Positions 1-8,746 are shown, numbered from the stretch's first letter. The stretch: 64,000 nt of DNA from Cryobacterium sp. PH31-O1 (GCF_030063455.1 NZ_JASITB010000004.1:336325-400324), one strand, 5' to 3'. Made by a program: numbers and translations. Notes: generated from the letters alone by a model not told the origin.

Positions 1-386
1 GCGCCGCGCAGCTGTCGCACGAGAATCGTGGCGTGCACGACCGCGTTGAGCCCGACCAGGATTCCCCCGGTGAGTACAACGTGCAACCAGACCCCGGTCA
101 TTCCGATCATCACCAGCGCCGCACCGACCGTGTGAACGGTCAGTCGAACACCGAGCCAGTATCGGCCGCCGGGGGCGGTGTTCTTCAGCAGGCTGTCGGC
201 GAAGTGCTGACTCCAGACCAGGATGGCCGTCGAGAGCGCGCCGAGCAGCAGCAGGTGCACCATGAGCCAGGGCCCGAACGACGATGCCCGATAGAGAACG
301 ACGCTGACAATCCCCAGGGTCAGCCAAGCGGGCACGAGCATGCCGGTGACCTGATGCCACAGCCGGCGTTTAAGGCTGGGTTTCAT
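1..386 (-). CDS. Membrane protein, partial (cut by window edge)
   Basis: An open frame runs from an ATG at 386 off the left edge, giving about 128 residues with no stop. It starts MKPSLKRRLWHQVTG and holds about four hydrophobic helices (around residues 14-35, 38-60, 75-95 and 98-120). The stretch MVHLLLLGALSTAILVWS followed by HFADSLL resembles the membrane region found at the N-terminus of actinobacterial multicopper oxidase / copper nitrite reductase-like proteins; that resemblance is from memory and the catalytic part would lie outside the window. It begins 9 bp after the stop of the DUF2249 gene, so the two are probably one operon. Confidence 0.55.
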   Translation of the reverse strand, partial: MKPSLKRRLWHQVTGMLVPAWLTLGIVSVVLYRASSFGPWLMVHLLLLGALSTAILVWSQHFADSLLKNTAPGGRYWLGVRLTVHTVGAALVMIGMTGVWLHVVLTGGILVGLNAVVHATILVRQLRG

Positions 387-395
387 GACGGACAG

Positions 396-716
396 CTAGG
401 CGATACGGGTCAGGCGCAGGGCCCACACATCGGGACCACTCTCCAGGTAGCTGATGCTGAACGTGTTCGGGTGGTTTCGTTCGAGCTGGGCCAGCAGCGG
501 AAGAGGGTTGTGCGATGCCATCAGGTCAAGCGATATTCCGGGCTGAATTGCCTCCAGCGCGCCGAAGATCGCGGCGTGACGAATCGCGTGCGGGATGGTG
601 CGGCTGTCCAAGACGATCGATTCACTGTCATCGTGACCGCAGGTACATGTCGCCCCAGCGGGTTCGTGGGCGTGTGCGCTCGGCCCGGCAGCAATAAGGA
701 TCGGTTCGGCGGTCAT
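396..716 (-). CDS. DUF2249 domain protein
   Basis: This 106-residue protein has a short N-terminal segment with a His/Cys-rich stretch (HAHEPAGATCTCGHDD, residues 15-30) and then one DUF2249 domain: LDSRTIPHAIRHAAIFGALEAI, a DLMASHNP motif and the closing W-x-L-R-L-T-R strand. DUF2249 proteins are small, often genetically linked to denitrification, nitric-oxide or respiratory genes, and have no established reaction. The gene lies directly upstream of a membrane protein fragment on the same strand. The Cys-x-Cys-Gly-His patch could bind a metal, which is inference. Confidence 0.75.
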   Translation of the reverse strand: MTAEPILIAAGPSAHAHEPAGATCTCGHDDSESIVLDSRTIPHAIRHAAIFGALEAIQPGISLDLMASHNPLPLLAQLERNHPNTFSISYLESGPDVWALRLTRIA

Positions 717-751
717 GGTATCTCCTCGGATCGGTGTGCACTCCTATTTTA

Positions 752-778
752 GAGTATAGATTTCCGTTTAATATACTC
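752..778. promoter_or_regulatory. Inverted repeat upstream of DUF2249 gene
   Basis: GAGTATA (752-758) and TATACTC (772-778) form perfect 7-bp arms around 13 bp of AT-rich sequence, 36 bp before the DUF2249 start and within the divergent space to the stress protein at 867. It looks like a regulator site; the regulator is unknown. Confidence 0.4.
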
Positions 779-866
779 ACCCTCCGCGAGAGCGGAAAAC
801 CAGGATCTGGGTACTGTGGTTGGCGAATGGCGCAACAGCGCCACAACGCATCCAGAAGGAGCAGGC

Positions 867-1349
867 ATGAGTGACCCCAACGATGTCCAGAAGGTAGCGA
901 AACTGGTCAAAGAATTTCGTTTCGCCATGCTCACCACCACCGGCCCGGGCGACAAACTGGTGGCTCGCCCGATGACCGTGCAGGAGGCAGAGTTCGACGG
1001 CGACCTGTGGTTCATCGCCGCTCGAAATTCGCACACCGTCACAGAGCTAACGTCAGACCCGATCGTGGGGGTTTCTTTTGCGTCCAACGACACCTGGGTC
1101 TCCCTCTCCGGAACCGCAGAAGTCGTCGAAGATTCCCAGAAAATCGGTCAACTGTGGAACCAATGGGTCGAAGCGTGGTTCCCCGAGGGACCCGACGACC
1201 CCAACACTGTGCTCATAAAATTCACCGCGGACAGCGCTGAATATTGGGACTCCCCCGGCGGGCGTATTGCCTCGGTGATCAGTCTCGTCAAGGCAAAGGT
1301 CACCGGCCAGCCCTTCGACGGAGGCGACAACAGCAAGGTCGAACTTTAG
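867..1349 (+). CDS. Pyridoxamine 5'-phosphate oxidase-fold general stress protein
   Basis: The 160-residue protein fits the family of split-barrel flavin-binding stress proteins (general stress protein 26 type). The hallmark segments are FRFAMLTTTGPGDKLVARPM, GDLWFIAARNSHTVTEL, VGVSFASNDTWVSLSGTAEVV and the late EYWDSPGG. Members bind FMN, FAD or F420 and are usually soluble; the reaction is rarely known. The start chosen is the ATG at 867, preceded by AGAAGGAG at 7 bp; an in-frame start 51 bp upstream lacks a ribosome site. Confidence 0.85.
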   Translation: MSDPNDVQKVAKLVKEFRFAMLTTTGPGDKLVARPMTVQEAEFDGDLWFIAARNSHTVTELTSDPIVGVSFASNDTWVSLSGTAEVVEDSQKIGQLWNQWVEAWFPEGPDDPNTVLIKFTADSAEYWDSPGGRIASVISLVKAKVTGQPFDGGDNSKVEL

Positions 1350-1358
1350 AAGGCTCGA

Positions 1359-1391
1359 GTGTCGGGCGACAGCGCTGCCGCCGCCCGACAC
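1359..1391. terminator. Bidirectional hairpin between convergent genes
   Basis: GTGTCGGGCG (1359-1368) pairs perfectly with CGCCCGACAC (1382-1391) across a 13-base loop. It lies between the stop codons of the stress protein and the MMPL gene, so it can serve both transcripts. There is no clear T-run. Confidence 0.6.
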
Positions 1392-1397
1392 GCTCTT

Positions 1398-3926
1398 CTA
1401 ACCGATCGACGTCGTGACGCGCTCGGGCTTGCTCGGCAGGTGCGCCGGGTGCGACCGCTCGAGCGACGCACCCTCCACATCCACGTTGGGCAGGATGCGA
1501 TCGAGCCACTTCGGCAGCCACCAGGCCGCGTCCCCGAGCAAGTGCATCACGGCCGGGATGATCAGCAGCCGCACCACGAACGCGTCGAGCAGTACACCAC
1601 CGGCGAGCCCGAAACCGATCGACTGGATCATCACCGAGTTCGAGAAGATGAAACCGGAGAAGACCGACGCCATAATGAGCGCGGCAGCGATGACCACGGT
1701 ACGCCCGGCGTGCACCCCGCGCTGCACGGCGAGGCGCGCCGAAGCGCCGTGCACGTACGACTCGCGCATTCCGCTCACCAGGAACAACTGGTAATCCATC
1801 GCCAGTCCGAACAGCACACCCACGACGAGAATGGGCAGGAAGCTCAGGATCGGCCCCGGATCGTGAATGCCGAACACTGCCCCGAGCCAGCCCCACTGGA
1901 AGACCGCCGTGATCGCTCCAAAGGATGCGAAAAGCGACAAGACGAAGCCCAGGGTTGCGGTGATCGGCACCAGTATCGAGCGGAACACGAAGATCAAAAT
2001 GATCAACGAGAGCCCAACGACAACGAGAAGGTATAGCGGGAGCGCGGCGGCGAGTTTTTCACTCACGTCGATGTTTCCGGATGCATTCCCGGCGACACCG
2101 AGGGAGGTGACACCGTCGAGGTTGAGGCTACGGAGGTCGCGCACCAGCTGCTCGGTCGATTCGCTGTTCGGCCCCTCTGCGGGAACGACCTGGAAAGCGA
2201 GAAGCAGATCATCGTCGGATGCACCGATCGGCGCGACGGCGACGACGTCATTCTCCGCTCGGAGTGCGGCGCCGATGCGCACCTGCTCGGCGAGCAGGTC
2301 GTCCTGCGTGATGGCTGTCTCAAGATCCGCGACGACGAGCAGCGGGCCGTTTACGCCGGCCCCGAATTTGTCGTCCGCCAGTTTGTACGCGTTGTAAGCG
2401 CTCGAACCCAGCGGTTCGGACGAGCCCGCGGGGAGTCCGAGGCGCATCGAGAGCGCGGGGATGGCCACAATGAGCAGCACGACGATGCCCACGACCACCG
2501 TGACGACGGCCCGCGCGGTGTTCATCGGCCTGACCGGCACTCGGGCAGAATTGCTGGCGTGGCCAACCTTGGCGCGGGCCTTCTTCGTGAGAATCTTTGT
2601 GCCGACCAGGCCCAGCACTGCCGGCGTCAGCGTGATCGCAATGAGAATCGCGACGAAGACGCAGACAGCACCGACCGTGCCCATGAGCCCGAGAAAGGGG
2701 ATGCCGGTGAGGTTGAGGGCGAGCAGGGCGATGAGCACGGTGGCACCCGCGAACACGACCGCATTTCCGGACGTGCCGTTGGCCAGTCCGATCGACTCCT
2801 GCAGGGGCAGACCACGACTCAGCTGGGTGCGATGCCGGTTGAGAATGAACAGCGAATAGTCGATGCCGACAGCCAGTCCGAGCATCACTCCGAGGACCGG
2901 GGTGACGGAGAGCATCTCGACGGATCCGGACAGTGCAAGGGAAGCGAGCACACCGACGCCCACGCCGATCAGCGCGTTCAACAACGGCAGCCCCGCGCCG
3001 ATCAGTGTTCCCAGCATGACCCACAGCACGATGGCCGCAACGATCACGCCGCCGATCTCACCCGGGCCGAGGATCTCGGGAATGCTGGAGGCAATGTCAT
3101 TGGAGACTTCAGCCGTGACGCCGTCGATCCCGGCGTCGTTCATCTCTGCGACAACGACTTCCTTCGACTCGGCCGGCACCAAGTTGAGCGACGTGTCGAA
3201 CTGCACGCTCGCAACAGCGGTGGTCCCGTCGGACGATACCTGACGGATGCCCGCGGCCAGGTCGAGCAGGTCGGCGCCCTGTTCCAGCGTGGTGCTCTGG
3301 GTTTCGAGTTCGGTGCGACTCGCGTCGAGAGTGGCCTGCTGCGCGGCAATCGCCGTCAGACCCGCGTCGAGCTGGGCTTGCTGCGCATCGAGGGTCGGCT
3401 GAGCGGCGGCGAGTTGCCCCGCGGCCTCGGCCTGCGTGCGGCTGGCGTCGAGCTGCGCCTGCCCGGCCGTGGCCTGGGCCGTGGCCACGTCGATCTGAGC
3501 CTGCCCGTCATTGAGCTGGGCCGTTGCGTCGGCGATCGTCTGGCGGCCGTCCACAACCTGCCGGGACTGATCATCGATCTGAGCCTGGGTATCGAAGGGG
3601 TTCGTCGCCGATTTCACACTGTCGAGGTCGACCGTGCGGGCTAGTAGGTCACCGATTGCCGTCTTTTGTGCGGCGGTGAAGGTGGAGTCATCCGTTGTGG
3701 TGAAGATAACCGTGCCACGCCCACCGCTGGCCGAGGGGAACTTCGCCGCGAGCTCGTCGCTGACTTTCTGGGTAGCGGTGCCCGGGATACTGACGGACGA
3801 GGTGAGTGTTCCGCCGAAGACAGCGAAGGCACCGACCGCGAGGCCAAGAATGACCATCCAGGCGACGATAACCGGCCACGCTCGGCGGGCGGAGAACCGC
3901 CCGAGACGGTAGAGAAGGGAAGCCAT
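1398..3926 (-). CDS. MMPL/RND family transporter
   Basis: An 842-residue integral membrane exporter of the MMPL (YdfJ/YdgH-like) type. The N-terminal helix (RAWPVIVAWMVILGLAVGAF) is followed by an external domain, and two sets of membrane helices follow. The external domain carries a long Ala/Gln/Asp coiled-coil region (roughly residues 120-220; repeated AQLD-type heptads). The first helix bundle has the GIDYSLFIL motif and the second has AMDYQLFLV, both typical proton-relay segments. The start at 3926 (MASLLYRLG) was preferred over longer frames because the N-terminal Arg-rich segment plus helix matches the family. The TetR gene directly upstream probably controls it. Substrate unknown. Confidence 0.88.
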   Translation of the reverse strand: MASLLYRLGRFSARRAWPVIVAWMVILGLAVGAFAVFGGTLTSSVSIPGTATQKVSDELAAKFPSASGGRGTVIFTTTDDSTFTAAQKTAIGDLLARTVDLDSVKSATNPFDTQAQIDDQSRQVVDGRQTIADATAQLNDGQAQIDVATAQATAGQAQLDASRTQAEAAGQLAAAQPTLDAQQAQLDAGLTAIAAQQATLDASRTELETQSTTLEQGADLLDLAAGIRQVSSDGTTAVASVQFDTSLNLVPAESKEVVVAEMNDAGIDGVTAEVSNDIASSIPEILGPGEIGGVIVAAIVLWVMLGTLIGAGLPLLNALIGVGVGVLASLALSGSVEMLSVTPVLGVMLGLAVGIDYSLFILNRHRTQLSRGLPLQESIGLANGTSGNAVVFAGATVLIALLALNLTGIPFLGLMGTVGAVCVFVAILIAITLTPAVLGLVGTKILTKKARAKVGHASNSARVPVRPMNTARAVVTVVVGIVVLLIVAIPALSMRLGLPAGSSEPLGSSAYNAYKLADDKFGAGVNGPLLVVADLETAITQDDLLAEQVRIGAALRAENDVVAVAPIGASDDDLLLAFQVVPAEGPNSESTEQLVRDLRSLNLDGVTSLGVAGNASGNIDVSEKLAAALPLYLLVVVGLSLIILIFVFRSILVPITATLGFVLSLFASFGAITAVFQWGWLGAVFGIHDPGPILSFLPILVVGVLFGLAMDYQLFLVSGMRESYVHGASARLAVQRGVHAGRTVVIAAALIMASVFSGFIFSNSVMIQSIGFGLAGGVLLDAFVVRLLIIPAVMHLLGDAAWWLPKWLDRILPNVDVEGASLERSHPAHLPSKPERVTTSIG

Positions 3927-4027
3927 AGTTCTCAGGTACTTTCTGCGTGTCGGGTGTGGTCGGGTGACCGAGGTGGCGTCTCGCATCGCGTCGTCGGAAT
4001 CGAGGCGCCAGATCGAAAGGAGCCGGC

Positions 4028-4672
4028 TCAGTTGGGCGGCGCGTAGCCGGTGCGGATGGTGGCAATGAGGCGGTCGAGTAGTTCGTTCCACACTCTGCGT
4101 GAGGACGAATCGAGCGCCCCGCCGGTGCGGGCCAGCCAATGACCAGACACCACGGCGATGCCGTTCATCACCGAGCTCACCAGGATCGCAACCTCGAATT
4201 CGTCAATCGCGCGCGTGCGTTCGGCTATCTCGGTCGAGAGCTGTTCGGTGGTGCGGGTGAAGACGTCGCTGATGCTGTGCCGTGAACGACCGTCCTCGCC
4301 CTCGACGGTGAGCACTCCGGCGAGGTAGGCGACCACGGGCGGCAGGTCGATATTGCGCAGCGCCGCACTGAGCTCGTCGAACAGTCCGTTGCGACTACCG
4401 TCACCAGCAGGAGTGGATGCCGTCGCCGCACGAAATTCATCAACGGTGGCGGTGAGCACTTGGGTGCAGGTGGTCATGATCACGTCGTCGAGCGATGAGA
4501 AATGGTTGAAGACCGTGCGCCGAGAGACGTCGGCACGCTCAGCGAGTTCGTCGACGCTGAACTGCGGCTTGCCTCGTTCGCGGATGAGTGCTGCGGCGGC
4601 ATCCAGAATGGCCTGGCGGTACCGAGCCTTGAGTTCGGAGCGGCGATCAGGGGCGATGCTGGACGTTGTCAC
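4028..4672 (-). CDS. TetR family regulator of the MMPL exporter
   Basis: This 214-residue protein has an N-terminal helix-turn-helix: ILDAAAALIRERG, then FSVDELAERADVSRRTVFNHF (residues about 20-60), followed by an all-helical ligand domain. It lies about 100 bp upstream of the MMPL exporter on the same strand, the usual layout for a local repressor of an efflux pump. Its start overlaps the 3' end of the broken CobW reading frame by 4 bp. Confidence 0.88.
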   Translation of the reverse strand: MTTSSIAPDRRSELKARYRQAILDAAAALIRERGKPQFSVDELAERADVSRRTVFNHFSSLDDVIMTTCTQVLTATVDEFRAATASTPAGDGSRNGLFDELSAALRNIDLPPVVAYLAGVLTVEGEDGRSRHSISDVFTRTTEQLSTEIAERTRAIDEFEVAILVSSVMNGIAVVSGHWLARTGGALDSSSRRVWNELLDRLIATIRTGYAPPN

Positions 4673-4980
4673 CTGCCTACACTAAGTGCATCGACGCACA
4701 AAGTGCAAGAACCCCTTCGCTTGAGCCCAGCGCTAGTCGCGAACGGATGCTCATGCGCCCGTTTGCCTCTGATGCCCGCCATCTCATTGATGTGGCCGAT
4801 CGCCAACCCGGCATCGACGTTGAGGACGCCCAAGTCGTTGATGACGACGCCCAGGCGCGCGCCCGGGGCGCCCAGTAAGTGATTGAGCACCGTGGTCTTG
4901 CCGGCGCCAAGGTGGCCCGTGAGGGCGATCACCGGAACTTGCCGCACAGCGGATGCCTCTCCTTCGTTCGGTCGTGCCAC
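4669..4980 (-). pseudogene. Truncated CobW/COG0523 GTPase remnant
   Basis: The first 70 residues are a good CobW N-terminus: VIALTGHLGAGKTTVLNHLL (P-loop) and then GVVINDLGVLNVDAGL and INEMAGI. Where intact members continue into the GGC.CC metal site and the rest of the GTPase, this frame turns into unrelated sequence and stops at 103 residues; the family is normally 300-400. It therefore looks like a deletion relic of a second metallochaperone gene. It sits downstream of the intact CobW-family gene and the [2Fe-2S] protein gene on the same strand. Confidence 0.65.
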
Positions 4981-5001
4981 TGGCGGTGCAGCCGGCTCTG
5001 C

Positions 5002-5427
5002 CTAACGCTTACTACGGTGCGTCAGGATGGGTTTGCCGATGCCGAGGACGGCGTCCTGCAGCGTGAGGGGTACGTCGTTGGCCGGCATTTCGCCTGGCAG
5101 CGGTCCGCCGGAGCGAATCCACCCGAGGAGCGCGTCCAGGATTGCGGGCCGGTCCACGCCACCCAGCCAGACGGATGGTCCGGTCGTGCCGGTGACTCCG
5201 TCGCGGCGGGCAACAGCGGCGACTGCCCCGTTAGCGCAGGCTCCCAGGCAGGGTGCGGACACGAGCACGGCGCCGCGGCCGCTCACAATCGTGGTGCGCA
5301 CTCTGTCGGTGCCGGTCTGGTCATCGGCCAGCCGGTGCAGAGCCTCGCAGCGGTGTCCTGCGCAGAGAGCGACGAGTGGGCCGCTCGCGCCGGGAACGGT
5401 CGAGGTGTGAGTGCGGGGGCTGGTCAT
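5002..5427 (-). CDS. Thioredoxin-like [2Fe-2S] protein
   Basis: The 141-residue product has Cys22-x4-Cys27 and Cys60-x3-Cys64 (LCAGHRC and APCLGAC). This is the spacing of thioredoxin-fold [2Fe-2S] ferredoxins and of NuoE. An iron-sulfur cluster is expected; the redox partner is not known. Such genes often sit beside COG0523 GTPases in zinc-responsive loci, as here: the start lies 45 bp after the CobW-family stop on the same strand. Confidence 0.7.
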   Translation of the reverse strand: MTSPRTHTSTVPGASGPLVALCAGHRCEALHRLADDQTGTDRVRTTIVSGRGAVLVSAPCLGACANGAVAAVARRDGVTGTTGPSVWLGGVDRPAILDALLGWIRSGGPLPGEMPANDVPLTLQDAVLGIGKPILTHRSKR

Positions 5428-5472
5428 AGTTGCCTCTCTTGAAGTGCGTTGCGGACGCTGGGCGGTGCCGGT

Positions 5473-6504
5473 TCAGTCTTCATCCCGCTCGAGGTCCCAG
5501 GCCGGGAACGGGTCGGTCAGGCTCCGCCACTCGAAGGGACCGCCGATGAATTCGCGATCGTCGAGTAAGCACGCGTCGAGGTTCGCCGTGAGTCTGACGC
5601 CGTCGAGGTTTCGGCCAAAGAAAGCGATCTCCTGGCCCCAGGGTGATTCGGGGTCATGGCTGCCCATGCTGGTGGGCTCGAACGCGATCGTGGGACCGGC
5701 GCTGTTCCACGACCCGACGACGTGCGGGCGCGACGCCAGTCTGAACAGTCCGCGGGAGCGGAGAATCTCACCGGACTCGGTGGACGTGTCGCTGAGGAAG
5801 CTGGCGAGGCGGCCCGGGTGAAACGGACGGGGATCCCGGTAAACGACGCAGCCGAGACCGGTGCGGCCTGAAGCCAACAGCCCCTCGCCGTTCAGCTGCC
5901 GGATCCAGCCGGGGCTCTGCTGCAGCCAGGTCAGCATGTCCTCCCGGGGTGGCAACCACGCACTGACCGAGCTGTGCCCGTGACGGGCGAAGACGACTTG
6001 GCAGGACGGGTTGAGTAGTCTCACGAAGTCGCGCAGATCCGCGCAGTCGGCGGCGGTGGAGAGGTCAGTCTTGTTGATCATCACCACGCTGGCCCACTCG
6101 ATCTGTTGCACGAGGGCGTCGGCCACCGTGCGGTCGTGCTCACCGTGGGCCGCGCAGGGAACCGGGGGTTCTGGCGCAAGTTTTTCGCTGCGTATATCCC
6201 GCCAGAAGCTGGACGCATCGAGCACGCTGACGAAATTTCCCAGACGGATGGTGCCGGAGTGTGGCACCAGGTCGCCGCCGGCGGCCATGACCGAGACGGC
6301 AACCTCGAGCGGCACGGCGGACGGGTGGATCTCCAGCATGATCTCGCTCCGAGTGCCGGTGCCTGCGATGGCGCCGCTCACGGCTCCCCGATCGGCGCCG
6401 TCCAGGCTGATGCTCGTTCGGCCGCTCGCGCGGGCGATGGAGGACTTGCCGGAGCCGGCGAGGCCGCTCACGAGGTTCACGGTGAGGAATACAGGCGATG
6501 TCAT
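5473..6504 (-). CDS. CobW-family (COG0523) GTPase, zinc-starvation type
   Basis: A 343-residue P-loop protein: VSGLAGSGKSS (Walker A, residues about 12-22), VMINKTDL (the G4 NKxD motif) and a C-terminal CobW_C domain (LGCVVYRDPRPFHPGRLASFL to the end). The Cys-x-Cys-Cys motif that binds metal in classical COG0523 chaperones is absent, and the switch region is shortened. This resembles the actinobacterial branch encoded beside zinc-independent ribosomal proteins, one member of which (mycobacterial Mrf) acts in ribosome hibernation; whether this gene does so is inference. It is divergent from rpmJ with a Zur-like box between them. Confidence 0.75.
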   Translation of the reverse strand: MTSPVFLTVNLVSGLAGSGKSSIARASGRTSISLDGADRGAVSGAIAGTGTRSEIMLEIHPSAVPLEVAVSVMAAGGDLVPHSGTIRLGNFVSVLDASSFWRDIRSEKLAPEPPVPCAAHGEHDRTVADALVQQIEWASVVMINKTDLSTAADCADLRDFVRLLNPSCQVVFARHGHSSVSAWLPPREDMLTWLQQSPGWIRQLNGEGLLASGRTGLGCVVYRDPRPFHPGRLASFLSDTSTESGEILRSRGLFRLASRPHVVGSWNSAGPTIAFEPTSMGSHDPESPWGQEIAFFGRNLDGVRLTANLDACLLDDREFIGGPFEWRSLTDPFPAWDLERDED

Positions 6505-6518
6505 GCCTGCTATCCTAA

Positions 6519-6535
6519 TTGATATTCATTCTCAA
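6519..6535. promoter_or_regulatory. Zur-like box A (CobW GTPase / L36)
   Basis: TTGATATTCATTCTCAA is a 17-bp imperfect palindrome (6 of 8 pairs). Its minus-strand core TGAGAATGAATATCA fits the pattern TGAnAAnnATTnTCA with one mismatch. It lies 15 bp from each divergent start and so can block both. The neighbours (COG0523 GTPase, Cys-free L36) are classical Zur targets, which supports zinc rather than iron control. Confidence 0.7.
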
Positions 6536-6551
6536 TACGGAAGAAGTGGTC

Positions 6552-6674
6552 ATGAAGGTACGCAATTCGCTCAAGGCGCTCAAGAAGCTCCCCGGCGCCC
6601 AAATCGTGCACCGGCGCGGCCGGGTGTTCGTGATCAATAAGAAGAACCCGCGTCTGAAAGCCCGCCAGGGCTAA
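6552..6674 (+). CDS. rpmJ: 50S ribosomal protein L36, zinc-independent type
   Basis: A 40-residue product beginning [17 protein letters not shown] and ending [12 protein letters not shown]. This is the L36 paralog that lacks all the cysteines of the zinc-ribbon form (C-minus type). Bacteria use such paralogs to replace zinc-containing L36 in the large subunit when zinc is scarce. It is too short for normal ORF filters. AGAAGTGG precedes the ATG, and the Zur-like box A lies just upstream. Confidence 0.93.
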   Translation: MKVRNSLKALKKLPGAQIVHRRGRVFVINKKNPRLKARQG

Positions 6675-7093
6675 TCCGGTATGCAATCGAGCGGCCATCG
6701 ACTCCGTAGACGCCGCCGACTCCCATGTCACCCACGTCGTCGAGGACGCTATCAGCCACGTTCTCGAGGACTCCCGCTGACAGCTTCTGACATCAGGAAC
6801 CACTACCGATTGCATAAACGCAAAAATCCAGATTTGGAAACTCGACGAGCATCCCGACGATGGTTTCGGCCTGACCGGCGGCAGGGTTTTGCGGCGTGGC
6901 GGGGTGCAGCCTCTTCCGGAGAACCTCGAAGGTCTTTGTTGGAGGCCTCTCGATTAGACGTCAGCCCGCACCGCAACAGGGATCGCACCAGTGAAAACAG
7001 CCCAAGATTCCAGAGTGATGAGCCTGCTCGTTACATTCCAACTGAATAGACCCAAGGCCCTTTGAGCTGGCGGTAGGTCGACTGAATGTGTCC
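6675..7093. other. 419-bp interval without a convincing gene
   Basis: Between L36 and the convergent peptidase gene no intact reading frame was recognised. One plus-strand frame reads AADSHVTHVVEDAISHVLED and stops with TGA near 6778, then stays open again to about 6957. It may be decayed coding sequence of a protein not identified here. Confidence 0.4.
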
Positions 7094-8746
7094 CTACGGC
7101 GTTGTCTCGTGCGTGTGGGCGGCGGCGAAGCTGAGTAGGTCGGCTGAGAACCGCCGCACCTGGTCGAGGGGTTTGGGTCCGTGGCCGGCCTTGGGTTCGC
7201 TGCGCAACCAGGCGCGTCCGCTTCGTTGTTGCAGGGTGTCCACGAACTTGATGGCCCGCATCGGGGGCACGCGCTCGTCCGTTTCGAAAACGGCGCAGAG
7301 CACAGCGGGAAGCGGGCAGTAGTGCGGGAGGGCGTCGAGTAGGTGCTGCGGGGAATAGTTCACGAGGAGTGAGCGGTCGGCGGGGTCATTGGGGTCACCG
7401 AACTCCCCAAGCCATTGAGCTCCGAAGCCCTCCTGATGGAACTGCGTCATGTCCAGGAGCGGCGCGGTAGCACCCACGGCCGCGCACAAGTCCGGCCGCC
7501 GCAGTGCCGCCGCAAGGACAATCAGTCCGCCGTGGGAGGCCCCCATCAGGCACAGCGACGCCGCGGTGCACCATCCCGTGGCCTGCAGGAATTCGGCACA
7601 CTCGACGAGGTCAGCGACCGCGCGGAGTTTGTTGCCCCCCCGGCCGGCCGCATGCCACGCCGGTCCCTTCTCGCCGCCGCCCCGGATCTGGGCGGTCACG
7701 TAGACACCACCAAGGTCGGCCCACGCGGGCAGGCTCGCTTCGTAGGCGGGCATGCAGGAGACACCGAAACCGCCGTAGCAGGTGAGTATCAGGGCACGTG
7801 GCTCGAGGGGAAGACCGTGCCTGTCGAGGTCTACGCGGCGGGCACTCACGAGCAGGTCGACCTCGACTCCATCGCTCATGGTCGCGACCACCCGCTGGTG
7901 GACGAGGTCCGGACCGTCATCTCGAATGCGCCCGGAATACACCTGTGTCTGCCGCGTCTCCAGGTCGTGACGGTAAAGCCGGGGCGGCGTGCTCGGGTCG
8001 GAGGCAACGACCCAGGCCTCTTGGAGCGTGTCGGCGGTGTTCGCACTAAACCGTTCCACATGCATGAGCGAGTCGAGCCCGAGGGTGATTTCCGTCGGGG
8101 AACTGCCGCTGAGCGTGAGCACGCTCGCCCCACGCTCTGTGCGCAGGGAGAGAACATGGCGGCCCATCGAAACGGATGCCACGCTCTGGCTCTGCGCCGC
8201 CGCCGGGCCAGCCGGTGTGTCGTGCACGATCACACCGTCGACGAACGGCTGGCAGAAGTATCGGTCGTCGTCATCGGAATCCAGCCGAGCCGTGCACCAG
8301 AATCCCGAGCTATCGGGCAGCCAGGCCACAGAGCTGTATCGCACCCGAAGCCGTGGCACGGGCTGCTGGTTCGCCGTTGTCGTGTCGATCACGAGGAGCT
8401 CACCGACCTCCTTCCCGTCCAGAGCAACTTCGGTGACGACTCGGGCTCCGTCGGGACTCACCCAGAACGCGTTGAGGACCGCGGTGCCACCGGGGTGAAA
8501 CTGCCCGGGATCCAATAGGACACGTGGTGAAACGAACCAGCCTGATACGCGGTCGATGACTGCTCGGCGCAGGCAGAAATTCGATTCCCCAGGCAGGCGA
8601 CTTCGGTAGAGCGCTGTGTCACCGCGAAGGACCGGGAGGCCCGGTGACTCGTAGTCCTCGGCTCGCCGGAGAGCGTCGCTGATCCGCTCCCTCGCTGGCC
8701 AGGACGCGGCAGCGGACTGGAAGAGCCGGTGTTGTGTGTCGCGCAT
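7094..8746 (-). CDS. Prolyl-oligopeptidase-family (S9) serine peptidase
   Basis: The 550-residue protein has an N-terminal propeller-like half and a C-terminal alpha/beta hydrolase. The catalytic triad is visible: Ser404 in GASHGG, Asp490 in FETDERVPP and His522 in AGHGPK. YGGFGVS and the ARGGGEKG-like segment QIRGGGEKG are S9A signatures. No signal peptide is evident, so it is probably cytoplasmic. The start overlaps the beta-propeller stop (ATGA). Its position in a RiPP cluster suggests leader removal, trimming or degradation of the peptide; this is inference. Confidence 0.82.
   Translation of the reverse strand: MRDTQHRLFQSAAASWPARERISDALRRAEDYESPGLPVLRGDTALYRSRLPGESNFCLRRAVIDRVSGWFVSPRVLLDPGQFHPGGTAVLNAFWVSPDGARVVTEVALDGKEVGELLVIDTTTANQQPVPRLRVRYSSVAWLPDSSGFWCTARLDSDDDDRYFCQPFVDGVIVHDTPAGPAAAQSQSVASVSMGRHVLSLRTERGASVLTLSGSSPTEITLGLDSLMHVERFSANTADTLQEAWVVASDPSTPPRLYRHDLETRQTQVYSGRIRDDGPDLVHQRVVATMSDGVEVDLLVSARRVDLDRHGLPLEPRALILTCYGGFGVSCMPAYEASLPAWADLGGVYVTAQIRGGGEKGPAWHAAGRGGNKLRAVADLVECAEFLQATGWCTAASLCLMGASHGGLIVLAAALRRPDLCAAVGATAPLLDMTQFHQEGFGAQWLGEFGDPNDPADRSLLVNYSPQHLLDALPHYCPLPAVLCAVFETDERVPPMRAIKFVDTLQQRSGRAWLRSEPKAGHGPKPLDQVRRFSADLLSFAAAHTHETTP

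Noticed and set aside
33..752. Long plus-strand open frame of 239 codons
   Set aside because: It is low-complexity and Pro/Gln/Arg-rich, and lies antisense to a convincing membrane protein and DUF2249 gene.
1359..3644. Several long plus-strand frames antisense to the MMPL gene
   Set aside because: They mirror the codon bias of the strong minus-strand coding sequence and carry no recognisable motifs.
6681..6957. In-frame TGA read as selenocysteine or recoding
   Set aside because: No selenocysteine element was seen, the frame has no start and no family match; decay is simpler.
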